From RYN-230 sp963768945 (GTDB taxonomy: Bacteria > Actinomycetota > Actinomycetes > Streptosporangiales > Streptosporangiaceae), in NCBI GenBank assembly GCA_963768945.1, contig CAVYJW010000003.1:1798001-1862000 (forward strand): 64,000 nt of DNA, read 5' to 3'. The first letter of the stretch is position 1. Each line of letters opens with the position of its first letter. The notes under the pieces were generated by a model. It was not told where the DNA came from. It searched no databases and worked only from the letters and a program-made list of their open reading frames with translations. The translations under genes were made by a program, and so were the position numbers. Shown here piece after piece: positions 26,124 to 35,340 of the stretch.

Positions 26124-26806
26124 GCACCCGCAGCTTCCCGGCGGGGTCCGGCCCGGTCAGGGTTCTCGTTGCGGATGATCATCCGGTAGTGCGCGCCGGC
26201 CTGCAGGCGCTGCTGAGCGCCGAGCCCGGGCTGGCGGTCGTTGCCGAGGCGGGTTCGGGCGAGGAGACCGTGGCGCTGGCCCGCCTGCACCAGCCGGACG
26301 TGGTGCTGATGGACCTGCGCATGCCCGGCGCGGGCGGCCTGGCCGCGATCCGGCAATTGTCCGCGGACCTGACCGGGGTCCGGGTGCTGGTGCTCACCAC
26401 CTACGACAGTGACGCCGACATCCTGCCCGCCGTTGAGGCCGGCGCTGCCGGGTACCTGCTCAAGGACACGCCGCGGGACACCCTGGTGGACGCGATCTTC
26501 GCGGCGGCACGGGGCGAGACCGTGCTGGCTCCCTCGGTGGCCGGGCGCCTGGTGAGCAGGCTGCGCGCCGCCCCGCCGGAGCCTCCCACCGCCCGCGACA
26601 CGCTGTCCGCGCGGGAAACCGAGGTCCTGGTCCTGGCGGCCCGCGGGCTGACCAACGCGCAGATCGGCCGGGAGTTGTTCGTCAGCGAGGCCACGGTGAA
26701 GACCCACCTGCTCCGCGCCTACGCCAAGCTCGGCGTGTCCGGCCGGACCGCCGCGGTGACCCGGGCCATGGAGCTCGGCGTGCTGCCGTCCCCCGGGCGT
26801 CCCTGA
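26120..26806 (+). CDS. LuxR/NarL family response regulator
   Basis: A 228-residue DNA-binding regulator. The receiver domain has DDHPVVRAGL and the phospho-accepting Asp in VVLMDLRMPG, with LTTYDSD and YLLKDTP as the switch residues. The C-terminal LuxR helix-turn-helix is LSARETEVLVLAARGLTNAQI with EATVKTHLLRAYAKL. It probably controls the ABC operon of which it is the last gene. The 3' end with stop codon is duplicated just downstream. Confidence 0.94.
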   Translation: MSTRSFPAGSGPVRVLVADDHPVVRAGLQALLSAEPGLAVVAEAGSGEETVALARLHQPDVVLMDLRMPGAGGLAAIRQLSADLTGVRVLVLTTYDSDADILPAVEAGAAGYLLKDTPRDTLVDAIFAAARGETVLAPSVAGRLVSRLRAAPPEPPTARDTLSARETEVLVLAARGLTNAQIGRELFVSEATVKTHLLRAYAKLGVSGRTAAVTRAMELGVLPSPGRP

Positions 26807-26839
26807 ACGCGTGCTGCCGTCCCCCAGGCGTCCCTGACC
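26778..26839. repeat. 31-nt tandem duplication of the response-regulator 3' end with its stop
   Basis: The final 31 bases (beginning GCGTGCTGCCGTCCCC and ending in CCCTGA plus two bases) are repeated once directly downstream with one internal substitution in the unit body. The second TGA is therefore a copy of the first. A 31-nt period puts the copy out of frame. Confidence 0.9.
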
Positions 26840-26963
26840 AGGGTGCGGCGGGAATCCGCCGGCAGGCCCCATGCCGAATCAAGGGCGGGCAAACCATGAT
26901 TACCTGCCTATCGGATGGCTAAACTAGGGCTTTATCCTCGTCCGGGGAGGCAGCGATAGGGTC

Positions 26964-28115
26964 GTGCTTGTGGAGACTGCTATCTGGCTCGATCAGCTCA
27001 ACGCAACGGAGCGCGCTGAGCTCGTCCGGGGCGCGGGTGTGGTCCCCCAGCCGCATCCCGATGTGCTCATCGTCGGCGGGGGGATCGCCGGGGTGGCCAC
27101 CGCTGCCGCCTGCCATCAGGCGGGCCTCGGCTCGGTGCTCCTCATCAAGGCCGGCCACCTGGGCGCAGGGGCCACCGGCGGCGCCACGGGCCTGCTGACC
27201 CCCGAGATCCACGAGTGGAGCGACCCCGAACCCTTCGTGGACCTGGCCCGGGCCAGCCTCGACCAGTGGGCCGAGCTGGAGGAAACGACACCGGGCGGCG
27301 TGGGGCTGGTGGACGTGGACTGGATCGGCCTGTCTCCCGACCCGGGCGCCCTGGCCCCGCACCAGTCGCCCGCGGTGGAGTGGCTGGGGCCCGACTACGT
27401 CGCCAAGCTCATCCCCGGCCTGGCGCTGCCCATGGCAGGCGCGCTCATCCACCATCAGGGCCGGGTCAACCCGCTGCGCTCACTGGCCCGGCTGTCTGCC
27501 ACGCTGCCCGCGGTCGCCACCGGGGTAGCCGCCACCGGCGTCACGGTCCGCGGCGACCGGATCGTGAGCGTGGACACGACCGCCGGCGAGGTGCAGCCGG
27601 GCGCTGTGGTCTTCGCCACCGGACTGCCGCCGGTGCTGGACGGCCTGGACCTCGACGTGCCCTGGGAGCGGGTCAAGGGCCACCTGCTCGTCACCGAGCC
27701 GACGCCGCTGCGGCTGCCCGGCATCGTGGCGCCGGTCGCCACCCAGCTGGAGGACGGCCGGCTGCTCGTGGGCGGGACCTTCGACATGGGCGACGAGAGC
27801 CCGGTGGTCCGCCAGGAGATCATCGACAGCATCATGGCGGGCCTGTACGCCACGCTTCCCCAGCTGAAGGGGCTGCGCGCCGACTACACCTGGTGCTGCT
27901 TCCGGCCGCGGCATCCCGACGGGCTCCCGGTCATCGACCGGATCCATGGTCTCGGCAATGCCTGGCTGACCTCGGGGCACTACCGCACCGGGATCCTGCT
28001 CGCTCCGGTGACGGCTCAGGCGCTGGTCCGCTGGATCCGCTCCGATGAGCCCCCCGCCGAGGCGCCGGCCTGGAGCACCGAGCGGTTCGTTGGCCGCGGC
28101 CTGACCGGCCGCTGA
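26964..28115 (+). CDS. FAD-dependent amine/glycine oxidase-like oxidoreductase
   Basis: A 383-residue DAO-family flavoprotein. VLIVGGGIAGVATAAACHQAG near residue 34 is the dinucleotide-binding motif. GATGGATGLL follows. The C-terminal DGLPVIDRI...NAWLTSGHYRTGILLAPVTA segment is the FAD/substrate region of DadA- and glycine-oxidase-like enzymes. The substrate is unknown (an amino acid or N-methylated amine is likely). Starts GTG 26964 or 26970. It stands alone, converging with selB. Confidence 0.82.
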   Translation: MLVETAIWLDQLNATERAELVRGAGVVPQPHPDVLIVGGGIAGVATAAACHQAGLGSVLLIKAGHLGAGATGGATGLLTPEIHEWSDPEPFVDLARASLDQWAELEETTPGGVGLVDVDWIGLSPDPGALAPHQSPAVEWLGPDYVAKLIPGLALPMAGALIHHQGRVNPLRSLARLSATLPAVATGVAATGVTVRGDRIVSVDTTAGEVQPGAVVFATGLPPVLDGLDLDVPWERVKGHLLVTEPTPLRLPGIVAPVATQLEDGRLLVGGTFDMGDESPVVRQEIIDSIMAGLYATLPQLKGLRADYTWCCFRPRHPDGLPVIDRIHGLGNAWLTSGHYRTGILLAPVTAQALVRWIRSDEPPAEAPAWSTERFVGRGLTGR

Positions 28116-28130
28116 CCTCACCGGCATCGC

Positions 28131-28172
28131 CCAGGTAACCGTGCTCAGGTCAGCGTGCTCAGGTAACCGTGC
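28131..28172. repeat. 14-nt tandem reiteration of the selB 3' end with its stop
   Basis: On the minus strand GCACGGTTACCTGA (28172-28159, the end of selB) is followed by GCACGCTGACCTGA and GCACGGTTACCTGG. The first two copies carry TGA in successive frames, and the third has lost it by one substitution. Confidence 0.9.
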
Positions 28173-30066
28173 GCCGGTCATCGGGCAGCCGCCGGGTGAG
28201 CCCGCGGCGGTCCAGGTATTCCAGCAGCGGGATCGCCACCCGGCGGGTGGTGTGCAGCACCTGGCGGGCCTCGGCCGCGGTGAACGGCCCGGGCAGCCCG
28301 GCCAGGATCCGGGCGGCTTCCCGGTCCGCGTCTGGGGCCAGCACGATCTGATCGGCCACCCGCAGCAGCAGGCCGGCCCGGGCCGCCGCGGCCAGCGACC
28401 GGCTGTCCAGCCCCAGCTCATGTAGCCGGGCGGCCTCAGGCGCGACGAATGGCTGCCCGGCCAGGTCATCGTGCAGCAGCCCCACCGCCGTGAGCACGCG
28501 GTCCGGCAGGGCAGGGCCGCGACTGCCGCCGTCATGTTCCAGCACCACGTACCCGGTCCGGACCGCCAGCGGCGGCACGGCCAGCGGCTCGACCAGCTGC
28601 CGGGCAGGCAGTCCCAGCTCCGCCCGGGCCGCCTCGAGCGGCAGGCCCGGGGCGAGCGGCTCCCGCGCCGCGTGCGCGGCGGCGCTCTCCCTGAGCCGCC
28701 GGCCCAGCTCCGCCCAGTGCTCGGGATCGGCGAGCCAGTCGCCCCCGGCCGGGGCGGGCAACTCGGTCACCCCCATGGCCCGCAGGTCGGCGGCGCGCAG
28801 CAACCCGTGCCGTCGCAGCAGGTCGGCCGCGGCGGGCGCGGCGGGCCAGGCGGCGAGTTCCCGGCCGGCCGCGGCAGCGGCCCCCCGCCGGCGGAATGCG
28901 GGCGGGGCCACGTCCAGCACGGTGGCACCCACGAGCGGCGGCCACGACGGCCTGGCCTGCCCGGACGGCCCGGCCCTGGGCAGCACGGCCCCGGACGGCC
29001 CGGCCCCGGGCAGCACGACCCCGGGCAGCACGGCGGCGGGCAGCACCGCGGCGGGGCCCGTGCCGAGCTGGGCGAAGGCCGATGCGGCCGATCCCGGGTC
29101 GCGGAGCAGCAGCCGGTCGCCGACGTGCAACGGCAATGGCTGGTCCAGGGTGAGCCGGGCGATAAGCCCGCCGAGGGGGCGGAGCCGGGCCGTGGTGCGC
29201 GCCGAGCCTGCGTGGACAGTGAGCTCCCGCGGCGGGCGGTCCCCGCTCGCCGCCAGCCGCACGTCCGCCGCGGCCGCCAGCGTCCACCGTCCCGGCTCGA
29301 CCAGCGCCATGCCGCGCTCGGGGGTGATGCGTACAGGGGCGCGCAGGTTCAGGGCGACCCGGGCCACCCCGCTCACCTGGCCGGCGGGCTGCTTGAGCGT
29401 CTCGATGCCCCGCACCCGCACGGGCTCCATGGAGGGCGTGAGCAGCAGTTCCTGCTTCACGCGGATCGTGCCGGCTGGCAGGGTCCCGGTCACGACCGTG
29501 CCGCTCCCCTTGATCCGGAACGCACGGTCCACCCACAGCCGGACCGGGGCGGCCGGGTCTGGCCGTGGCAGGCGGGCGGCCAGCCGGTCCAGCGCGTCCC
29601 GGAGCTCGGGCAGGCCCAGGCCGGTGCGGGCGCTGACCGCGACCGCCTCGACCTCGCCGAGGCTGCTCGCGGCGAGCTTGGCCAGCCCCTGACGGCGGGA
29701 GTCCCCGGGGTCGGCCAGGTCAGAACGGGTCACCGCGAGCAGGCCATGGGTGATGCCGAGCGCGTGCACCGCGGCCAGGTGCTCCTCCGACTGCGGCATC
29801 CAGCCTTCGTCGGCTGCCACGGTGAACAGGACCGCGGGCACGGCGCCCACCCCGGCCAGCATGTTGGGCACGAATCGCTCGTGCCCGGGCACGTCCACGA
29901 ACGCGACCTGCTGCCCACTGGGCAAGGTCATCCAGGCGAAGCCGAGATCGATGGTCAGGCCGCGGCGCCGCTCCTCGGCCCAGCGGTCCGGCTCCATCCC
30001 GGTCAGCACCCGGACGAGGGTGGACTTCCCGTGGTCAACATGCCCGGCGGTGGCGATGACCTGCAT
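28159..30066 (-). CDS. selB: selenocysteine-specific elongation factor
   Basis: GTPase that brings selenocysteyl-tRNA to in-frame UGA codons at SECIS elements. The 635-residue protein has G1 TAGHVDHGKST, G3 DVPGHERFVPNM and the FRIKGSGTVVTGTLPAG domain II entry. The C-terminal winged helices bind the SECIS RNA (EARQVLHTTRRVAIPLLEYLDRRGLTRR is the last). Residues near 345-380 are an expanded repeat of VLPG/AGPSG units between domains. selC and selD are 6 and 8 kb away. selA is not in the window. Confidence 0.94.
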   Translation of the reverse strand: MQVIATAGHVDHGKSTLVRVLTGMEPDRWAEERRRGLTIDLGFAWMTLPSGQQVAFVDVPGHERFVPNMLAGVGAVPAVLFTVAADEGWMPQSEEHLAAVHALGITHGLLAVTRSDLADPGDSRRQGLAKLAASSLGEVEAVAVSARTGLGLPELRDALDRLAARLPRPDPAAPVRLWVDRAFRIKGSGTVVTGTLPAGTIRVKQELLLTPSMEPVRVRGIETLKQPAGQVSGVARVALNLRAPVRITPERGMALVEPGRWTLAAAADVRLAASGDRPPRELTVHAGSARTTARLRPLGGLIARLTLDQPLPLHVGDRLLLRDPGSAASAFAQLGTGPAAVLPAAVLPGVVLPGAGPSGAVLPRAGPSGQARPSWPPLVGATVLDVAPPAFRRRGAAAAAGRELAAWPAAPAAADLLRRHGLLRAADLRAMGVTELPAPAGGDWLADPEHWAELGRRLRESAAAHAAREPLAPGLPLEAARAELGLPARQLVEPLAVPPLAVRTGYVVLEHDGGSRGPALPDRVLTAVGLLHDDLAGQPFVAPEAARLHELGLDSRSLAAAARAGLLLRVADQIVLAPDADREAARILAGLPGPFTAAEARQVLHTTRRVAIPLLEYLDRRGLTRRLPDDRRTVT

Positions 30067-30273
30067 CTAGCCATGGTCCCGGGTGCGTGCGCCACACGGT
30101 GTCGCAGGTCTGGCCAGCACGGGGCCTGCCTGCACCGGACCTGATTCCACGGGGCGACCTTACCTGGTGCTAATACGCACGCCGGCTGGTGTACCGCATA
30201 AAGGCCGGCGGCTCGGGTAGTTGCCGCGCGCTGGATAAAAACCCCTGCTGGACTGTTTGAGGGAGTGATCGAA

Positions 30274-30972
30274 ATGGCCGGGATGCTGCGCGTTCCCCGG
30301 AGCCGGGGTGCCTTGAGCGGCGCCCTCCTTGTCTTGCTCGGCCTGTGGGGCGGCCTGATCGCGTTCGTCGGGCCGTACTTCCACTTCGCCTACACGCCGG
30401 GCACCGCCTGGACCTACACCTCGGGCCGTCTGTGGCTGGAGATCCTGCCCGGCATCGCCACGGTGCTCGGCGGCCTCATCCTGCTGGCCAGCCGTGTCCG
30501 GCCGGTAGCGATGTTCGGGGCCTGGCTGGCCGCGGTGAGCGGCGCCTGGTTCGCGGTAGGCCGGGTGCTCAGCCCGGCGTGGAACGCCCACGGCATCGTG
30601 GCCCTGGGCACACCGATCGGCGGCACGCTGCACCGGGCTCTGGTGGAGCTCACCTACTTCACCGGGCTGGGCGTGATCATCGTGTTCCTGGCCGCGGTGT
30701 CCATCGGACGGCTGACCGTCATCGGGGTCCGGGACGCGCGGCTCAGCGAGCGCGCGGCCGAGGCCGGGGCACCCGTCACCGAACCGGCCGCACCCGTCAC
30801 CGAGCCGGCCGCACCCGCCTCGGACCCCATCGTGTACGAGCGGCCCGCGGGTGAGCACAGCGTGTTTGAGCGCCCGGCCGGCGAGCGGACCGAAGTCGTG
30901 CGGGATGGCGAGACTCCCGCCCGTGAGCAGACCGTTACCGGGACCCCGGTCAGTCCGGGGAGCCAGCCCTGA
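30274..30972 (+). CDS. predicted membrane protein, function unknown
   Basis: A 232-residue protein with four hydrophobic segments: ALLVLLGLWGGLIAFVGPYF, ILPGIATVLGGLILLA, VAMFGAWLAAVSGAWFAVG and FTGLGVIIVFLAAVSI. A hydrophilic tail rich in Glu/Pro repeats (APVTEPA twice, RPAGE twice) follows. ATG 30274 has GAGGGAG 8 bases upstream, better placed than the GTG at 30265. It is divergent from selB. I do not recognise a named family beyond general actinobacterial membrane proteins. Confidence 0.75.
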   Translation: MAGMLRVPRSRGALSGALLVLLGLWGGLIAFVGPYFHFAYTPGTAWTYTSGRLWLEILPGIATVLGGLILLASRVRPVAMFGAWLAAVSGAWFAVGRVLSPAWNAHGIVALGTPIGGTLHRALVELTYFTGLGVIIVFLAAVSIGRLTVIGVRDARLSERAAEAGAPVTEPAAPVTEPAAPASDPIVYERPAGEHSVFERPAGERTEVVRDGETPAREQTVTGTPVSPGSQP

Positions 30973-31118
30973 CCGCGCGGCCACACTTGTGTCCCAGGGC
31001 ACGTCCCGGCCGGGGGAACGGGGGCGGGGCAGAACCGGGGATTCCGTGGTCCGGGGCGGGAATGGGAACACGCGGGCGAAGGCTTTTCGTTAGGGAGAAG
31101 TGATGAGCAGGGGGTTGC

Positions 31119-31328
31119 ATGAGCATGACACCCGCCGCCGATCTGGCTGCAGCCCGGACGCGCTGGCCCATGTGGTCGATCCGCCCCGTGGGTCCCGGCA
31201 AGGGAACTGGCTTCACCGCCCGTCGGCACGGTACCCGGGGATTAGACGATCTGTGGGCCCCGAGCCTGATCGCGCTGGAAGATCAGCTCCGTGAATACCG
31301 GAAAGTCGCGCCGCGCCCGTTAGGCTGA
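31119..31328 (+). CDS. small hypothetical protein
   Basis: A 69-residue basic protein (RWPMWSIRPVGPGKGTGFTA near the start and LIALEDQLREYRKV near the end). The ATG has AGGGGG 5 bases upstream, and the composition is balanced, with Trp, Tyr and Glu rather than the Arg/Pro bias of shadow frames. The pattern resembles short actinomycete orphan proteins, often near regulators, with no known function. It overlaps by 9 bases the end of the convergent Cys-rich gene. Confidence 0.5.
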   Translation: MSMTPAADLAAARTRWPMWSIRPVGPGKGTGFTARRHGTRGLDDLWAPSLIALEDQLREYRKVAPRPLG

Positions 31329-31649
31329 TCCGCGCTCTGGATGGGTTGCACTGAAGTGCAGCGGAAAGTGCGGGTCACGGCAGCGGTGATAACGCAGCGC
31401 CCCGCACAGCGGGCAGTTCCGGGCGCGGACAGCTGGGTCCAGATGGGCTCGGTCGTCGGCGCTCAGCCGCACCGCGTACGGCTCGTCCCCATCACGCCGC
31501 TGGGCCTTGCGCCGGGCCAGCTCACGCAGGAATCCCTGGCCACTTGCCTCGCAGGGGCCACAACGGCAGCCCTGGTACCAGGCAAGGAACTCTCCATGTG
31601 GTGGGGGGGCGGGGGGAAGGTCTCGCCACTGTCCCGCATCACCGGACAT
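31320..31649 (-). CDS. small Cys-rich zinc-binding-like protein
   Basis: A protein of about 109 residues with two Cys clusters, FLAWYQGCRCGPC near residue 28 and NCPLCGALRYHRC near residue 80, suggesting two zinc knuckles. The first cluster resembles the GCRCxPC motif seen in phage and plasmid-borne HNH-type or DNA-associated small proteins. No HNH residues are visible. The start is uncertain: ATG 31649 is chosen because the upstream frame up to 31868 has no conserved features. Confidence 0.5.
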   Translation of the reverse strand: MSGDAGQWRDLPPAPPPHGEFLAWYQGCRCGPCEASGQGFLRELARRKAQRRDGDEPYAVRLSADDRAHLDPAVRARNCPLCGALRYHRCRDPHFPLHFSATHPERGSA

Positions 31650-32027
31650 CTGCGACACGCTAACGAGACTACCTTCGACCGCGATTATCCGGCTCAGGGC
31701 TGGTAGACGCGATCCGGCCCGCGGCCGCCCGCGGGCGTGCGATGCGCCTGCCCGCGGACATGTGACGCGCCACTCCCAGACTCGGTGAGGCCGCGCGCCT
31801 ACATCTTCGAATTGCCTGGATTGTCCCTGTCTGTGCCGCGATGCGGAATGGTGCGCTAAGTGAATCACCCCCCGCAGGGAAAGTCCCGCTCATTACTGCC
31901 GGGATATATCACCCCATGCCGGAAATGCTCGTTATGATCGCGCGGTGGCCGGGCGATGGGCGGGGAAGCCTTCCGCACCGGCGCGGAGTATCAGAGGCCT
32001 TCGGGGCCAGCAGGAGAGGACAGCCTG

Positions 32028-33479
32028 ATGACGGACCAACCGGCCGCGGCGATCGTGGGTATCCCGCCCCAGCCCGCAGCCCGCCTCGAGCCCAATGCCA
32101 TCGGCGTCGCCCAGGACACGGTCATCGGCATGGCCTCCTCCGCGCCCGCGGCCACGGTCGGGCTGTCCCTGGCGGCGCTGGCCGCGGCGACCGCGTACGG
32201 CAGCGGCCCGATCCTGATCCTCACCGCGATTCCCATGCTGATCATCGCGAACGCCTACCGCCGGCTGAACATGTGGAACGCCAACTGCGGCGCGTCGTTC
32301 GAGTGGGTCGGCCGCGCGATCAACCCGTACCTCGGCTTCCTGACCGGCTGGCTGATGATCGCCGCGTACATCATCGGGACCGTGGCCGAGGTCCTCCTGC
32401 TCGGCCCGTCCGTCCTGGCCGTGTTCGGGTCCAGTTCCACCAGCACCTGGCAGTACATCGCCATCGGCGCGGCGGTCGGCATCATCATGCTGATCATCGC
32501 CGTCGTGGGCATTAAGATCACCGCGCGGGCCCAGGTCAGCATGGCGGCGGTCGAGTACCTCATCCTGATCGGGCTCGCCGTGGCCGGCCTCGTGTTCGTG
32601 CTCAGCCACCACCCGGGGACCGTTCCCATCACCAAGGGCTGGTTCAGCCTTTCCGGCATCGACGGCAAGGGCAGCGCGGTGGCCGGATTCCTCGTCGCGG
32701 TGTTCGTCTACGGCGGCTGGGACGGCACCCTGTACGTGAACGAGGAGGTCAAGCACCGGCGGACCAACCCCGGCAAGGCCGCCATCCTGGCCGTCGGCCT
32801 GCTGGCCATCATCTACACGGTCTCCCAGCTCGGCTTCCAGGGCGTGATCTCGCCGGCCAAGCTCCAGGCCGCCTCGCAGAACGGCACCGCGCTCGTGGCC
32901 GTGGCCCAGGCCCTGGGCGGCGGCTTCTGGGCCAAGGCGATGGCCCTGTCCATCGCGCTGTCGGTGATCGCCACCACCGGGACCGGCATCGTGCTCAGCG
33001 CCCGGATCGTCTACGGGATGGCCAGCTACCGGGCGCTGCCGGAGTTCCTCGCCAACGTGTCCCGCCGCTGGTCCACCCCGGTCGCCGCCAGCATCATCGT
33101 GGGGCTCCTCATCGTCGCGCTCAGCACCATCTACTACCTGGCCACCTCGGTGCAGAACGCGTTCTTCGACGTGATCGACGTGACCGGGCTGCTGTTCTCG
33201 ATCTTCTACATCATGACCGCGCTGGCCACCATGATCTACTACCGGCGCCGCGTGTTCAGCAGTGCCTGGGACGCGCTGATTCTGGGCTTGCTGCCGCTCG
33301 GCGCGGCCCTGTTCCTGGGCTGGATCCTGGCCAAGTCACTACAGGCCGCCCCGTCGTCGCAGGTCTGGTCGCTGGTCGGGATCCTCGTCGCCGGCGTGCT
33401 GCTGATGTTCTCGGCCCGGTACATCCTTCAGTCGCCGTTCTTCCGGATGCGGCGGGAAAGTGACACCTCCCGGCACTAA
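32028..33479 (+). CDS. APC family amino-acid permease
   Basis: A 483-residue secondary transporter with about twelve hydrophobic segments. The N-terminal VAQDTVIGMASSAPAATVGLS is the helix-1 substrate region, and FVYGGWDGTLYVNEEVKH is the typical helix 6-7 region of amino-acid/polyamine permeases. ATG 32028 follows GGAGAGGA. The specificity cannot be told. It is not operonic: the neighbours converge (GNAT gene) or are separated by about 380 bases upstream. Confidence 0.88.
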   Translation: MTDQPAAAIVGIPPQPAARLEPNAIGVAQDTVIGMASSAPAATVGLSLAALAAATAYGSGPILILTAIPMLIIANAYRRLNMWNANCGASFEWVGRAINPYLGFLTGWLMIAAYIIGTVAEVLLLGPSVLAVFGSSSTSTWQYIAIGAAVGIIMLIIAVVGIKITARAQVSMAAVEYLILIGLAVAGLVFVLSHHPGTVPITKGWFSLSGIDGKGSAVAGFLVAVFVYGGWDGTLYVNEEVKHRRTNPGKAAILAVGLLAIIYTVSQLGFQGVISPAKLQAASQNGTALVAVAQALGGGFWAKAMALSIALSVIATTGTGIVLSARIVYGMASYRALPEFLANVSRRWSTPVAASIIVGLLIVALSTIYYLATSVQNAFFDVIDVTGLLFSIFYIMTALATMIYYRRRVFSSAWDALILGLLPLGAALFLGWILAKSLQAAPSSQVWSLVGILVAGVLLMFSARYILQSPFFRMRRESDTSRH

Positions 33480-33510
33480 CGGCTAGCGGGCGGCTAGCTG
33501 ACGGCTAGCG
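33480..33510. repeat. 11-nt tandem reiteration at the stop of the GNAT gene
   Basis: Reading the minus strand, CGCTAG at the end of the GNAT gene is followed by CAGCTAG and CCGCTAG at an 11-base period, and then by TTAG, the edge of the convergent permease stop. Three TAG triplets thus line up in three frames within 25 bases. Confidence 0.8.
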
Positions 33511-34467
33511 GAGGGTGCCAGCCGGCCTGGCCTCCCAGGAGGTCCACAACGGCCGGTATCCCTGCTGGTGCCAGAACGGCCCGGACAGCGGGTTGACCTG
33601 CTCGTAGTGCAGCAAGGTGACCGCCACCCCGGATTCGTCCGCGGTCCGGTGCAGCTCCCCGACCAGCGCGGCGGCGACCCCTCGCCCACGCTGGCCAGGG
33701 AGCACTCCCATCAGCTCGAGGTAGGCCACCGGCGCCGCCCGCACCATCGGGGCGATCCAGCCCGCGAAGTCCGGCCGCTCCGCGTAGAGCATGCCGACAG
33801 GTGCGCCGGCCCGCTCGGCCAGCCACACCCAGGAGTCCGGGGCGGCCAGCAGCCGCCCCGCCTCGTCGCGCAGGGCGACCGCTGTCTCCGGCCGCTCGAT
33901 GACGGTCCCGAAATGGGCGTCGAACCGGATCACCTCCATGCCCTGCCGCACGACCTCATCAAGGTCCGCGGGGGCGGCCCGGCGGATCCGCACGTCCGGG
34001 TCCACCGGCGCGGCGGGCGCCGGCCGCCGGCCCGCGGTGCGTGCCGCGATGACAGCACGCGGCGCCAGCCCGTGCCGTAGCAGGGGCCTGGCCCCCTCGA
34101 TGTCCCGGGTCGGCCAGGTGACCGCGGCGGCGGTGTCAGCCCCGGCCGCGTCCGCCACGGCGGCCAGGTGACCCTGCCACCGGGCGAGCAGCTCATCCAG
34201 GGCAGCCTCCACGTCCGGACCGGCGACCTGCGGGGTGAGCTGGAACCTGCGGGCCGCTCCCCAGGTCAGCTCGAGCGACCCCGGCTCCCCGGCCCAGTGA
34301 TCGCAGGTTCCCAGCGCGATCACGGAACCGTCTGGTCCGGTGACGACCAGCTCGGCGCCGCAGCCCGCGGGGGGATCCACGGCGGGCAGCAGGATGTCGA
34401 TCGCGGACAGCCGGCTGGCCACCCGCTCAGCGATGCCACTGCCGGTATCCCCGGTGACTGGCGACAT
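33505..34467 (-). CDS. GNAT family N-acetyltransferase
   Basis: A 320-residue protein whose C-terminal half is an acetyl-CoA-dependent acetyltransferase domain: VRIRRAAPADLDEVVRQG starts it, and YLELMGVLPGQRGRGVAAAL is the acetyl-CoA pyrophosphate-binding motif. HYEQVNPLSGPFWHQQGYRP closes it. The N-terminal half (about 150 residues) looks like a second, degenerate GNAT-like domain. ATG 34467 has a strong GGAGG 8 bases upstream. The substrate is unknown. Confidence 0.85.
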   Translation of the reverse strand: MSPVTGDTGSGIAERVASRLSAIDILLPAVDPPAGCGAELVVTGPDGSVIALGTCDHWAGEPGSLELTWGAARRFQLTPQVAGPDVEAALDELLARWQGHLAAVADAAGADTAAAVTWPTRDIEGARPLLRHGLAPRAVIAARTAGRRPAPAAPVDPDVRIRRAAPADLDEVVRQGMEVIRFDAHFGTVIERPETAVALRDEAGRLLAAPDSWVWLAERAGAPVGMLYAERPDFAGWIAPMVRAAPVAYLELMGVLPGQRGRGVAAALVGELHRTADESGVAVTLLHYEQVNPLSGPFWHQQGYRPLWTSWEARPAGTLR

Positions 34468-34521
34468 GAGCGACCTCCGTACGTCGTGGTTCCGATGGCG
34501 GCGCATCCAGGGACGGGGCGG

Positions 34522-35121
34522 TCACTTCGACGCCGTTACCGCCCCGATTATGACCGCATACAGGACATGCCATTCAGCCCGCTGGAAGCCGGCCCGGGTC
34601 AGCAGGTCGGTGGCCCTCCGGCGGGTGCGTGCCTTGCCCCGGCGGCTGCCGATGAGGGTGGGCAGGTACAGCGGCGAGAACTGGTCGACGAGGACGAGGC
34701 GCCCGCCCGGGGCCATGACCCGGGCGCATTCCCGCAGGCCGGCTTCCTGATCGGCCCAGTGATCGAACGAGGTGGTGGTGACCACCAGGTCGAATGCGCC
34801 GTCCGGCCCGGGCAGGTGCTCGGCTGTGCCAGCCAGGAAGCGGACCCGGGGGTCCGGGGTTGACTCCTCGGCTACCCGGACCATCTCTGCCGCGGCGTCG
34901 ACGCCTACCAGCTCCACCGCGTCCGGGGCGCGGGCGGCCAGCTGACGGAGCAGATAGCCGGTCCCGGACCCGACGTCGAGCACCCGGTGGGGCGCAGGAA
35001 CCTGGGCCAGCGCGAGCCGCATGGTGCGGTCGGAGATCTCGTGGTGGAGCCGGCCGCGCCAGCCTTCCTCGTAGCCTTCGGCACGCTCAGCGAACGCGGC
35101 CACATCACGGTCCCGGGCCAT
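34522..35121 (-). CDS. class I SAM-dependent methyltransferase
   Basis: A 199-residue Methyltransf_11-type enzyme: VLDVGSGTGYLLRQLA (SAM-binding motif I, residue 48), ELVGVDAAAEMVRVA (motif II) and FDLVVTTTSFDHW (motif IV). The substrate is unknown. It lies 55 bases upstream of the GNAT gene in the same direction, possibly co-transcribed, and is divergent from a membrane-protein gene. Confidence 0.88.
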   Translation of the reverse strand: MARDRDVAAFAERAEGYEEGWRGRLHHEISDRTMRLALAQVPAPHRVLDVGSGTGYLLRQLAARAPDAVELVGVDAAAEMVRVAEESTPDPRVRFLAGTAEHLPGPDGAFDLVVTTTSFDHWADQEAGLRECARVMAPGGRLVLVDQFSPLYLPTLIGSRRGKARTRRRATDLLTRAGFQRAEWHVLYAVIIGAVTASK

Positions 35122-35340
35122 ACCGCAATCCTGGCATCGCGACCGTCCCGGAGCACGCTAGTTAGCCGCGGGGCGTTGTCTTGCGGCCGCTTGACCGTCC
35201 GCTGGATCACTCCAGGGCTCGTCCCGTCATGCTCGCTGAACCCAGTTACGGTCGGCAGCGCCCACGCAGCTCCCCAGGAAGAGGCGCCGAAGCGTACGAT
35301 CGAGAACACGCGAGCGGAGCCTTGAGTGCGGGAGGCTGCG